Origin: Candidatus Njordarchaeota archaeon
Lineage (GTDB): Archaea > Thermoproteota > JANJXX01 > Panguiarchaeales > Panguiarchaeaceae
Length of the DNA stretch: 14,951 bases
Assembly: GCA_029855985.1 (NCBI GenBank)
Contig: JAGSHR010000044.1
Location: 1 to 14,951, forward strand
Reading direction: 5' to 3'
The notes beneath the pieces are model-generated. The model was not told where the DNA came from, ran no database searches, and worked only from the letters and a program-made list of their open reading frames with translations. The position numbers and the translations under genes were made by a program. Of the stretch, positions 4,988-13,393 are shown one piece after another; the first letter of the stretch is position 1, and the number at the start of each line of letters is the position of its first letter.

Positions 4988-7900
4988 ATGAATATTACAG
5001 AAGCTTTTGACTTGTGGATGGCTGGTAAGATCAGCACTGAAGAGTTTAGAAGAATTGTTAACGAAATGCATAAGAATGCGAGCACAAAACACGAATCTCA
5101 TCCAAAGCCTAAAGAAACGCCTCATCCTCATCCAGCACCTCATCCCCCTATAGTTCATCCTTCAATTCTCCCCATAATCCCTCATCCCCCTCATCCTCCA
5201 CAGATAGCGTTGAATCATCCTCCTCCACAAAAACACGAACCAAAACACGAATCTCATCCAAAGCCTAAAGGAAACAGCAACACAAAGCAAGAAAGTGCTG
5301 TAAAAGCATTTGATGAATGGATGGCTGGCAAAATCAGCACAGAGGAGTTCAAAAAGAAGCTATCAGCAGATGCTTTCGATAAATGGATGGAAGGTAAAAT
5401 TACTACTGAAGAATTGAAGGAAAAACTATCGCCAATCATCAATAACAGGAAGGTACAACAAAATAAAGCACAGAATAACGTAAACAACAAAATAAATGAG
5501 CTAATGCATCAGTATGGTATCTCAAAGAAGACTGCTGAAATGATAGTTAAGCATCACAAAGTCCTTGTATTGACTGGCTTAGGGCCACAGTATCAGGATG
5601 CGGACTACGTTCTTCAAGAGCTCAAGAAAGGACAGATCAGTAAAAGCAGTATTGCAACTGAGTTGTCCCCTGAAGAGGTAGCAAAGAGGATCAACGTGCC
5701 AACGTATGTTGCAGAAAAGCTAATGAATTATGAGCCCGTCCCAGTAACAAAAGATTTTGTAAATATTGAATACGAAAATCCAGAATCACTTGCGTGGGAT
5801 TTAGTATATAGTGGAACTGAAAGACGGGTGCATTTCCTTGCGAGAGTAAGAGAAAATGGACAAATAAAATATGAAATTCCTTCAAAGGTTGCACAGAAGC
5901 TCGAATCAGGACAAATCAAAAAACAAGACATATTAGACTTGGGGCTCGTGAAGGATTGGGTAGATGTTCTAAACGAAGTCCACAAAAATGATATAAAAGT
6001 AATAGAAAACGGTAAGGTAGAATACTGGCGTCCAGATGCTGTGGTAGAAGCTCTTCAAAATGGTTCTTTAAAACAATCAAGTGTAATCGATAAAGAAAAA
6101 GTAAATAAATACATTAAAGATCATAGATATGACAATATAAGGGTTGCTGTAAAACGTAATGGACATATTGAATTCTGGAAGCCAGACATAGTTGAATATG
6201 CATTAAATAAAGGACACTTGAAACAAACAGACATTCTTGGATATACCCCTGCTACTATTAAAATAGGAGAGCATCACATGGAAACTGTAGATGCGTTCGT
6301 GAAGGATATGCTGAAAAAAACTGCTAAAAAGCAAACAAAACAAAACACAAATCAAAGCAAAATAGAGAATAATAAATCAAAGACTGGTTCTGGAAATAAT
6401 AAACAAGCAAATGAGATTTTAGATAGGGTTACTGCAATAGCTCATGGTCAATTGCATGAAGTACGCGAGTATAAGAATACAGATCAACTTCGAAAACAGA
6501 TAGCAAAAGAATATCAAAGACTGTTAGAACAAGGCTATTCTGATCAAGAAGCTTTACAAATACTTGAAAAGGAGTATGGTGTTAAAATAAGTGCAAAAAA
6601 CGTAGAATTAACTGATTTAGCTACTAATCTAAAAGTAGAAGAAAATAAAAACGAAACAGATCAAGTTACAAAACAGCTTGAAGATATACACGCAACTATC
6701 AAAGAAAAAGCTGTTGATCTAATGCAAAAAGTAGATAGCGAAAGCAATAAACTAAATAGATTCATATACGGGCTCGAACTATCTGGACTCGGTTTTGCGA
6801 GCGGTATAGTAAATACTGTCAAGGGGCTATACAATCTTGGTAAAGAAATCACTAAAAATCCTGTTGAAGGAGGAGTAATGGCGGTTACAGGTTTTGTCGA
6901 TTGGGTTAAATCTGTCCCCGAAAGAATTTACTATGGTTTCACAGACAACCCGTTTTATACAGGAGAGGTTGCAGGAGAAATCCTCACGGGAGAGGTTGTA
7001 GGAGAAGGAATGGGAAGGGTAGCTGGAAAAGTCGGTAGCAAAGCACTAAAAGTGCTTGATAAGACCATTCCAGAAGCTGTGACAGTCAAAGTAAACAATG
7101 TAGTCAACGCATTAAAATCAAAAATAATAGAGGTAGCTCCAAAGAGACAAACAATTGTTAAAGGTGCAAGAATCTACGAATACGAAACTAAAACTCCACT
7201 GCACACAGATATTCTTGCAAGAATAGATAGAGGAGCTACAAAACAGTTAGATATTGCAAATACCGAAGCTGTCAGTGGATTGAGGCAAGTAGAATTAATA
7301 ACAGGTAAAAGATGGAAGATAGGAAAGTCAGAAACGCCTACGGAAACCGCTGGAAAGGCAAAAACTCTTGCGGAGGTCACAGAATATATTAAGGAGAAAA
7401 GCCCCGAAGGAATAAAAATTATCAAGCGTAAAGGATTAGGTAAAGCCATTTTGGATTATGAAGGTGCTGAAAGTACAGTAATAAGGGAGATTTCAGAGAG
7501 GGGTGCCATAGATGTGCACACTTTTGAAAAACTACCAACATCTTTGAACGAATTCAGTTCTGTATTGCAGAGAATATCTGAGGTTGGTAAAGTTCCTAAT
7601 GTGGAAGCAGAGTTGCTTGTAACTCCCTCTGAATTCTTTAGAAATTTTCCAAAGAAACTTATCAAGCAAGAGAAAGTGATTGATCTAAACCCAATAGAGA
7701 AAATTGTTGGGAAAGATATAATAAAAGAAGTTGTTGGGCCATCAGAGAAAGATTTAGCAATTCAGAGGTTGATGAGTAAGGAATATCGTAGAGAACTTGC
7801 AAAGACTTTAAGGGATATTTATAAGGGTACGAGTACCAAAAATGTCAAATTAAAAGCTTTTAGAGAACTCAATGATGAAGGCTTATTTGACAGTGTATTG

Positions 7901-9349
7901 TATGATACGCTCTTATCTGAGTTTAAGAATGAAGGAGTGAAGTCAATTACTCAAAAAACACTAAACAAAGTTAAAGAAGTTGCAAAGAAAGGTGAAGAGA
8001 AATCTGTTTTAAAAGAGAACAATGTAAGGTATTTCAAAGTGAGAAATGGAGACATTGTAAGCGTTGTTGAGCCAACGAGGAGAATGAGAGTAACTGAAGT
8101 CAGATTTCTGCCAGAACTCACAAGAGAAATTTTAGGAGAGAGTATGAAAATTGAAAAATTTAAAGGTAAGGTTGTTAAACCAGAAGAACTCATTGAGCAA
8201 GAAAAAGTAATTGAAAAGCGTTTGGTTGATAAAATACTCGGAAGGGATGAAATTAAAGAGGTTGTCGAGCCGTCCGAGAAAGATTTAGCTATCGAGAAGA
8301 TGAAGAGCAAAGAGTATCGCAGAGAGCTTGCAAAGACTTTAAGGGATATTTATGGTAGTAAAGAAGCTAAAACGGGTGCAAAAGCCATTGAAGTTTTAGA
8401 TGAAGTTCCAGAAAGGGTAAATAAAGCTGAAGAAAAAGCTATAACCGATTATCCGGTTCTCGATGAAGAAAATATATTCGACATTGTTAAAGGAAAAGTA
8501 GAAAAGTTCGGAGAATTGTTTGACATTCTAAAGTCTGGAAGCAAGTTACTTGTAGGGACAGGTATCGCTGGAGTAGGATATAAAGTTAAAGGCAACAAAT
8601 CAACTGGTGGATTAACAGACTATCCAGACACTATTACATTTACAATTGTGAATAATAAACCAGAGCAAAAAGCAAAAATAAATGAGTTTGTAGAAAACGC
8701 ACCAAATATGTTTAACAATATTAACAATGTGGGCGATGTGAACAATGAAATCAACAAAGGTATTGAAGAAATTAACAAAATATTAAATTATATACACACA
8801 ACTATTGAAATACCCTTCACCGAGATACCATTTACCCATACAACTACAGTCTATCCGAAGGAGAAACCAAGGGATAAAGATAGACAAAAAGGAGATAACA
8901 TATTACCGAGAGAAAAACCAAAGACACCTCATGGAGACATACCATGGATATCTCCTAAAGATTTTATTATACCGAGAGAAAAACCAAGGGAAAAACCAAA
9001 AGTGGATATAAAACCAAAAGGTGGTGGAACGGAAGACATACACTATAAATCCACACCGATTGTAGGTGATGAGGAGCTTATTGGCACGATTGAAGACATC
9101 TACAACGCAATAATAACCTCTGTAAAAGAAGATACACTATCAGATTTTAATTACACTCCGCATATAAAAACAATCGTTGCTAAACCAAAACTGAAACCAC
9201 CACAACCCCCTAATCCCAATAACATCTATGATGTACTTGTATTTGGAACAGTAGATGTTCAAAAAGGCGTAAAAACCAATCCAGTTGCGGAGGATCCATT
9301 CAGAGTTAACATCGCTAAAGTGTTTAATAACATGTTTAAGAAAATATGA
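4988..9349 (+). CDS. Giant multidomain repeat protein, probable virion or delivery protein
   Basis: 1453 aa, almost a third of the window. Residues 6-26, 107-127 and 129-149 are three copies of a SHOCT-like motif (AFDxWMxGKISTEEF). Copies 1 and 2 are separated by a Pro/His-rich linker (38-98). Residues 284-319, 336-370 and 386-420 are three units of about 35 residues at 50-residue spacing (NGxIExWxPDxVExALxxGxLKQxDIL), with a partial fourth at 206-226. Lys/Asn-rich helical parts follow. Residues 595-690 are hydrophobic and Gly-rich (FASGIVNTVKGL, NPVEGG, repeated GE steps), like the pre-toxin region of polymorphic toxins. Residues 893-946 and 1071-1124 are a duplicated domain (IKEVVxPSEKDLAI, KEYRRELAKTLRDIY). 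A short Gly-rich hydrophobic stretch is at 1184-1198, and the C-terminus has a Pro/Lys-rich hinge with repeated PREKP (1290-1346). There is no signal peptide or catalytic motif. ATG 4988 has GAGGAGGTG before it. Confidence 0.72.
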   Translation: MNITEAFDLWMAGKISTEEFRRIVNEMHKNASTKHESHPKPKETPHPHPAPHPPIVHPSILPIIPHPPHPPQIALNHPPPQKHEPKHESHPKPKGNSNTKQESAVKAFDEWMAGKISTEEFKKKLSADAFDKWMEGKITTEELKEKLSPIINNRKVQQNKAQNNVNNKINELMHQYGISKKTAEMIVKHHKVLVLTGLGPQYQDADYVLQELKKGQISKSSIATELSPEEVAKRINVPTYVAEKLMNYEPVPVTKDFVNIEYENPESLAWDLVYSGTERRVHFLARVRENGQIKYEIPSKVAQKLESGQIKKQDILDLGLVKDWVDVLNEVHKNDIKVIENGKVEYWRPDAVVEALQNGSLKQSSVIDKEKVNKYIKDHRYDNIRVAVKRNGHIEFWKPDIVEYALNKGHLKQTDILGYTPATIKIGEHHMETVDAFVKDMLKKTAKKQTKQNTNQSKIENNKSKTGSGNNKQANEILDRVTAIAHGQLHEVREYKNTDQLRKQIAKEYQRLLEQGYSDQEALQILEKEYGVKISAKNVELTDLATNLKVEENKNETDQVTKQLEDIHATIKEKAVDLMQKVDSESNKLNRFIYGLELSGLGFASGIVNTVKGLYNLGKEITKNPVEGGVMAVTGFVDWVKSVPERIYYGFTDNPFYTGEVAGEILTGEVVGEGMGRVAGKVGSKALKVLDKTIPEAVTVKVNNVVNALKSKIIEVAPKRQTIVKGARIYEYETKTPLHTDILARIDRGATKQLDIANTEAVSGLRQVELITGKRWKIGKSETPTETAGKAKTLAEVTEYIKEKSPEGIKIIKRKGLGKAILDYEGAESTVIREISERGAIDVHTFEKLPTSLNEFSSVLQRISEVGKVPNVEAELLVTPSEFFRNFPKKLIKQEKVIDLNPIEKIVGKDIIKEVVGPSEKDLAIQRLMSKEYRRELAKTLRDIYKGTSTKNVKLKAFRELNDEGLFDSVLYDTLLSEFKNEGVKSITQKTLNKVKEVAKKGEEKSVLKENNVRYFKVRNGDIVSVVEPTRRMRVTEVRFLPELTREILGESMKIEKFKGKVVKPEELIEQEKVIEKRLVDKILGRDEIKEVVEPSEKDLAIEKMKSKEYRRELAKTLRDIYGSKEAKTGAKAIEVLDEVPERVNKAEEKAITDYPVLDEENIFDIVKGKVEKFGELFDILKSGSKLLVGTGIAGVGYKVKGNKSTGGLTDYPDTITFTIVNNKPEQKAKINEFVENAPNMFNNINNVGDVNNEINKGIEEINKILNYIHTTIEIPFTEIPFTHTTTVYPKEKPRDKDRQKGDNILPREKPKTPHGDIPWISPKDFIIPREKPREKPKVDIKPKGGGTEDIHYKSTPIVGDEELIGTIEDIYNAIITSVKEDTLSDFNYTPHIKTIVAKPKLKPPQPPNPNNIYDVLVFGTVDVQKGVKTNPVAEDPFRVNIAKVFNNMFKKI
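5085..5114 (+). repeat. 30-base direct repeat, copy 1
   Basis: Identical to 5241-5270 and in the same frame, encoding KHESHPKPK on both sides of the Pro/His-rich linker of the giant protein. Perfect identity at all codon positions implies recent duplication or ongoing recombination. Confidence 0.85.
5241..5270 (+). repeat. 30-base direct repeat, copy 2
   Basis: Second copy of the repeat at 5085-5114, 156 bases (52 codons) downstream and in frame. Recombination between the copies would delete the proline/histidine linker without a frameshift. Confidence 0.85.
7796..7822 (+). repeat. 27-base perfect repeat inside duplicated domain, copy A
   Basis: Identical to 8327-8353; both encode LAKTLRDIY in the duplicated domain of the giant protein. 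The flanking codons differ at synonymous positions, so this core is much better conserved than the rest of the duplication. Confidence 0.85.
8327..8353 (+). repeat. 27-base perfect repeat inside duplicated domain, copy B
   Basis: Second copy of 7796-7822, 531 bases downstream (177 codons, in frame). Exchange between the copies would remove exactly one unit of the giant protein. Confidence 0.85.
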
Positions 9350-9648
9350 GGGTGGTAATCTTTTTACAGACACTATTAAATGATAAGAAAGGATCCGCAT
9401 ACGCATGGCTGACGTTCTTCGTGTTCATGTGGGTATTTTGCATTGTCTGGTTCTATTTTATCGATCCTCTTTTCACAGCAGGGATGGAAACCGCAAAGAA
9501 TAGTGGATTTACGAGCCTACCGGGTGCAGATGCATTTTACGGATTCTTTGAGGCATTGTATCCTATCTTACCATTCCTCATGTTATTCTTCGCTGTAATA
9601 GGATTTCTGAAGTATGCCTCTTCAACTAAGTGGAGGTGGGAGGAATGA
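9346..9648 (+). CDS. Two-TM small membrane protein with KKG-type N-terminus
   Basis: A 100-aa protein. The ATG at 9346 overlaps the giant gene's stop (ATGA). A short N-terminus ends LLNDKKG16, followed by an aromatic-rich hydrophobic helix (17-38, SAYAWLTFFVFMWVFCIVWFYF). A loop of about 35 residues (39-73) leads to a second helix (73-90), then a basic/acidic tail. The Lys-Lys-Gly before the helix resembles a class III signal cleavage site. Size and topology match the capsid candidate at 2646, so it may be a minor shell protein. The stop overlaps the next ribosome site and start. GAGGGTGG at 9348-9355 lies after this ATG, so a non-standard later start is possible, but none fits in frame. Confidence 0.66.
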   Translation: MRVVIFLQTLLNDKKGSAYAWLTFFVFMWVFCIVWFYFIDPLFTAGMETAKNSGFTSLPGADAFYGFFEALYPILPFLMLFFAVIGFLKYASSTKWRWEE

Positions 9649-9917
9649 TGGATAATAAAGGTATTGCAGGTGCGTTGGCATTGCTCTTGGTTAGCTTACT
9701 CCTTATTTTCATCGCTTACACCTATGTGGCTTATCCTTTTATCACAATATTCGATAATACTATAACAAACACAAATCTTTGGACTGATGAAAGCAGAGCT
9801 ATATTCAAGAATTCTGTTATGGCTTTGGGAGTGGTGGGGATAGTGATGAGTGTTGGTATGTTTATTTGGTTCTTAGGAAGGCTTACGAAAAAAGAGGAGT
9901 TCGAGTGGTTGAGGTGA
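9645..9917 (+). CDS. Two-TM small membrane protein, second VP1-like candidate
   Basis: A 90-aa protein from ATG 9645 (or 9648), with GGAGGTGGGAGG at 9632-9643. Only five residues (MMDNKG) precede the first helix (7-31, IAGALALLLVSLLLIFIAYTYVA), so again a Lys-Gly junction sits at the hydrophobic start. A polar loop (34-55, with N-rich TNTNLW) is followed by helix two (56-78) and a charged tail (RLTKKEEFEWLR). This two-helix pattern is the one known for spindle-virus VP1/VP3 capsid proteins. Overlaps the previous stop. Confidence 0.66.
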   Translation: MMDNKGIAGALALLLVSLLLIFIAYTYVAYPFITIFDNTITNTNLWTDESRAIFKNSVMALGVVGIVMSVGMFIWFLGRLTKKEEFEWLR

Positions 9918-9922
9918 TCGGC

Positions 9923-12640
9923 ATGAGAATGAAAAAATGTGTTCTCTTAGAGTTCATTTTGTGGGTTGGCTTTTTAATTGCATTCTTTCTCTTGCTGAGC
10001 ATACCTGTACATGGAGCAACAGTTCAAGCTCATTTTAACAAAACTTATGTGAATGCAAATGGCACAACTACCGAAATACAGCTGAATAATTTAATTAATG
10101 TCAGCGATGCGAGTGTAACATTTACCGTTAGCGGAGGAGGGATTTTTGACAATGCGAATGGAGGAACATGGCAAGAATACATGAGTTTTCCGATTACAAC
10201 CGTTCCAAGCGAATATGCACAGTATAAAATCGTAATCAACGGAAATACATGGAGTATATACAATGCATCTGGAAGTCTTAAAGCTACTGGAACAAACGAT
10301 AATTTCTGGTCGCTTGTCAAGAGCGATGGTTCGGATATTAGAGTTTTTAATCAAAGTTCTCAATTGTATTTCTGGATTGAAAGCTGGGATTATGCAAATC
10401 AGACCGCAGTAATATGGGTTAATTTATCAGCAGGGTCAACAGAACTTAACATAGCATATGGAAATCAATACGCAACAATTAGTAGTTACAATAATGCTAC
10501 ATTAACATTGGAGTTCTATGATGATTTTGATGATGGTGTTGTTGACTCTGTGTATGTTCCAGTTCAGGGGACTGAAACAGTAAGCGAGACTAATGGAGTT
10601 CTTGACATCGTCACAGGTTCAAATACTGCACCACAAGGAGTTTATATAAATAAACAATTCCCAAATGATATTGTTGTAGAAGTCGATGTGCTTGAAGTGT
10701 CAACATCAACAGCAAACAAACAATTTGGAGTATACGTCAGATATGTTGATGTAAACAACTTTTATATTGTCAGATGGGTAGATGACGATGCACCCCCTAC
10801 TCGCTATAAAAGTATATTATTGAGAAGTGCAGGAACTTACACTGACTTAGTCACAGCAGATAGTGGTGTTGATGCTTCATCAGGAGTTTGGTATCACTTT
10901 AAAGTTCAAGTTTCAGGAAGCACCTTTAACGCAAATATAGCAGGAACATCGTTAAGTGTGACAGATTCAACAATAACAAGTGGTTATGTTGGTTTGTATG
11001 TAGGTTGGGATGCTGGATTCGAATTTAAGTTTGATAATCTGAGAATTTATAAACTCGCTGACCCTGCCAGCTTCGGAACTCCAAGCGTTAAATCGTTCAA
11101 ATGCGTAAATCCAACCCTAAACCTCAACGGCAACTTAGTCCAGTATGCTGGAGAATTAAACAAAACTAACCCATGCGTTACATTATCTATTGATCCAAGC
11201 TACTTCGTGAACGGAATAAACTATGCTAATTTCACATCCGATTCTGGAAACTTTAATGCAATCTTAAGCTTTGATTATGCATTAGATATCCCAGAATCGA
11301 CAACTAAAACATTTGAAGATATGTGGGTTAATGCAAGCTTCTACCTACCAGATGGAACAATAACATCAAATACAACCTTTGAATTTAACACAAGCTATTT
11401 AGGAACTCCCGTTTACAGCTATAACTTGATAGTTTACGTCAACGGTCAGCAATACAGCAATTACAAAGTCTCAGACTACGAAGTCAACGGTGTTAAGTAT
11501 ATTACTGTGCATGTACTCGATGTTCCAGCAGGTAACGTTTCGATCGCCATTCATACGGTCTTCAAACAAACAAACATAACAGTATACGTTTACGATGAGC
11601 TTACCAAAACAGAGGTAAGCGGGATCGGAACCTTGGATATAACCCTGCTCGATCCGAACTTCAATGTTCTCAAGACTGCACAGCTTAACACTTCCGTAAG
11701 CGGAAATCTAACATTGCATGTAGTTTACACCGGTTATGCTTATCTAAGGGTTAAAGATGTAAATGGAATAACAAGGCAAATCTTGATATACATTCCCTTG
11801 ACAAACGACACAACAGCTTACGTTTACTTCCCGACTTCAAACATAATACTCGTTACTTTTAACATAGTCGATTACACAAACAGCTTCAAGCAGGGAGACG
11901 TGATCATCAAGAAGTTCATCGATAGAGATAAGTTAGTGGAAATCGACAGGCAGAAACTGACCGCAGAGCAGAAAACTTCCCACTACTTAATCGCAAACGA
12001 GCCTTACGAGGTGTACATTACAAACGGAGAAGAAACGAGAAGTTTAGGTTACCTAAGCTTACCTACAAGCGATGTAATAACTCTTATCGTGAAATCCCCT
12101 CTTAACTTTACACCAGTAAATTATAACGCTGTAATATACAATATGACTAATGATAACGGTGTCATAACCGTGCAGTATAAAACAATAGAGGGGACAACAA
12201 GCAAAGCGGAAATAACAATATACAACTCGACTGGAGCGATAGTTTACTACGCTACTTCAGATACTCCAAACGGTAAGTTCACATTCGTAGGCAATCCAAA
12301 CGAAACATACACAGTTCATTTCAAAGTTTACAACGATTTCGAACCTCTGGAGTTCAAAGTAACGACTTCATCTGGTAACTTCTTAAGTATTCAAGTAAAT
12401 GTCCAAAATATCAAGGAACTACCAGAATGGTTCAGAATAATCTTCTTTGGCGGACTTTGCTTATTCGTTGCATTGCTATTCAAACGTTCCCACGTTCCAG
12501 TAGGGTTGATGCTCAGCTTCAGCCTTGCAGCAGTATTTACATCGATGGGTATCCTACCGCTCGGACAAGGTTTACTGTGGGTGCTTGCGGTGTTGGTAGG
12601 TTTAAGCTTCTTCGTGTGGTGGAGAGAAAGGGAGAGGTGA
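9923..12640 (+). CDS. Large surface glycoprotein candidate: DUF2341 and ConA-like domains, C-terminal TM anchor
   Basis: 905 aa from ATG 9923, with GAGGTGAT at 9911-9918; an in-frame start at 9866 would lie deep inside the previous gene. Residues 1-31 are a signal peptide (MRMKKC, long hydrophobic core, VHGA). Residues about 115-185 match DUF2341 (YNASGSLKATG, FWIESWDYANQTAVIWVNLS, LNIAYGN). Residues 197-378 form a ConA/LamG-type jelly roll (YDDFDDG, FGVYVRYVDVNNFYIV, WYHFKVQVSG, GYVGLYVGWDAGFEFKFDNLRIY). The rest is beta-rich, Ig-like, with many N-x-S/T sequons. Three membrane helices (838-853, 858-877, 881-900) and WWRERER end it. DUF2341 plus ConA occurs in archaeal surface proteins, and a LamG-like protein is known in Pyrococcus virus PAV1. 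A host-recognition spike is inferred. Confidence 0.8.
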   Translation: MRMKKCVLLEFILWVGFLIAFFLLLSIPVHGATVQAHFNKTYVNANGTTTEIQLNNLINVSDASVTFTVSGGGIFDNANGGTWQEYMSFPITTVPSEYAQYKIVINGNTWSIYNASGSLKATGTNDNFWSLVKSDGSDIRVFNQSSQLYFWIESWDYANQTAVIWVNLSAGSTELNIAYGNQYATISSYNNATLTLEFYDDFDDGVVDSVYVPVQGTETVSETNGVLDIVTGSNTAPQGVYINKQFPNDIVVEVDVLEVSTSTANKQFGVYVRYVDVNNFYIVRWVDDDAPPTRYKSILLRSAGTYTDLVTADSGVDASSGVWYHFKVQVSGSTFNANIAGTSLSVTDSTITSGYVGLYVGWDAGFEFKFDNLRIYKLADPASFGTPSVKSFKCVNPTLNLNGNLVQYAGELNKTNPCVTLSIDPSYFVNGINYANFTSDSGNFNAILSFDYALDIPESTTKTFEDMWVNASFYLPDGTITSNTTFEFNTSYLGTPVYSYNLIVYVNGQQYSNYKVSDYEVNGVKYITVHVLDVPAGNVSIAIHTVFKQTNITVYVYDELTKTEVSGIGTLDITLLDPNFNVLKTAQLNTSVSGNLTLHVVYTGYAYLRVKDVNGITRQILIYIPLTNDTTAYVYFPTSNIILVTFNIVDYTNSFKQGDVIIKKFIDRDKLVEIDRQKLTAEQKTSHYLIANEPYEVYITNGEETRSLGYLSLPTSDVITLIVKSPLNFTPVNYNAVIYNMTNDNGVITVQYKTIEGTTSKAEITIYNSTGAIVYYATSDTPNGKFTFVGNPNETYTVHFKVYNDFEPLEFKVTTSSGNFLSIQVNVQNIKELPEWFRIIFFGGLCLFVALLFKRSHVPVGLMLSFSLAAVFTSMGILPLGQGLLWVLAVLVGLSFFVWWRERER

Positions 12641-12644
12641 TAAT

Positions 12645-13055
12645 ATGATAATCGATTTCGGAAAGATATGGACTGCAATGGTCCTGATCAACCTTGCAAT
12701 ACTACTCGTTAATTTCACCGGTATTTTCCCAGAACAGTGGAGTCCTTACCTCAAAGGAATTGAAGACACCTATAATCAAATAAATCAAGAAGTACAAGAA
12801 GTTCAAGGCATTAGCGAGCAAGACATACTCGCTCAAGCTGGTGCAATGGGATTTATTTTACTGCTCGGACTCAAAATGGCAATACAGATTACCGTTTTAG
12901 CACCTGTATACGTAGGCATAACTATAAACAACTTCTTCGCCAGTTTGGGCATACCAGCACCGATAGGCTACGTATTCACGATTATAACGTATTTCAGCTT
13001 CATAATGTGGATTGTGGATATAATAAGGGGGAGGACGATCAATGTCGGGTATTGA
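12645..13055 (+). CDS. Three-TM membrane protein
   Basis: A 136-aa protein. ATG 12645 follows GAGAGGTGAT and is 4 bases after the glycoprotein stop. Hydrophobic helices lie at about 7-25, 66-92 and 105-127. Residues 30-64 form a Gln/Glu-rich helical loop (YNQINQEVQEVQGISEQ). The last residues are IIRGRTINVGY. It overlaps the next gene by 14 bases. Unknown family; because of the tight coupling it may form a complex with the preceding glycoprotein or the next protein. Confidence 0.72.
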   Translation: MIIDFGKIWTAMVLINLAILLVNFTGIFPEQWSPYLKGIEDTYNQINQEVQEVQGISEQDILAQAGAMGFILLLGLKMAIQITVLAPVYVGITINNFFASLGIPAPIGYVFTIITYFSFIMWIVDIIRGRTINVGY

Positions 13056-13389
13056 TATTGTTTTACCGAACCTTACCAAACAGCTGGAAGCTTTAAACAA
13101 TTTCACAAAAGTACCAACCAATCTGAGCAATATTCAACAAGCGGGATGGTTCTATCCCGTTTACGCTTTGTATTCTCCGATTCAAGACATAGCATGGCTA
13201 CTTTTGATTGCATTTACATTAGGGATAGTTTACATAAGAACGAACAGCTTGCCCGCTATGGCTTTCGTCACCTTGCTGTTGTGCGGGCTGGTGCTAACGT
13301 TCGTTCCCTCCCTCGGGGCAAAAATTGCGTATATAATAGCCATATTCACAATCGCTGGAACGCTCTGGATTATTTTCGGAAGGAGGTGA
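13042..13389 (+). CDS. Three-TM membrane protein with N-terminal sequons
   Basis: A 115-aa protein. ATG 13042 lies within the end of the previous gene, after GGGGAGGA. The soluble N-terminus (1-45) has three sequons (N10-L-T, N20-F-T, N27-L-S), so it is likely outside and glycosylated. Hydrophobic helices lie at about 48-66, 70-89 and 92-112, ending FGRR. Similar in size and layout to the preceding gene, but with no obvious sequence identity. Probably a minor virion membrane protein. Confidence 0.72.
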   Translation: MSGIDIVLPNLTKQLEALNNFTKVPTNLSNIQQAGWFYPVYALYSPIQDIAWLLLIAFTLGIVYIRTNSLPAMAFVTLLLCGLVLTFVPSLGAKIAYIIAIFTIAGTLWIIFGRR

Positions 13390-13393
13390 TTGT

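Noticed and set aside
7951..8310. Minus-strand 119-codon frame inside the giant gene
   Set aside because: Low-complexity Ser/Leu/Phe composition from the reverse of Lys/Glu codons; no start signal.
5000..9300. CRISPR array from the recurrent repeats
   Set aside because: The repeats are few, in frame and protein-coding, with unequal spacing.
4988..9349. Tail tape-measure protein
   Set aside because: No caudovirus tail, portal or terminase genes; the chain is made of repeats and Pro-rich hinges, not one long helical tract.
4988..9349. Active polymorphic toxin
   Set aside because: The pre-toxin-like region is followed by duplicated helical domains and hinges; no nuclease, deaminase or other toxin motif and no immunity gene can be seen.
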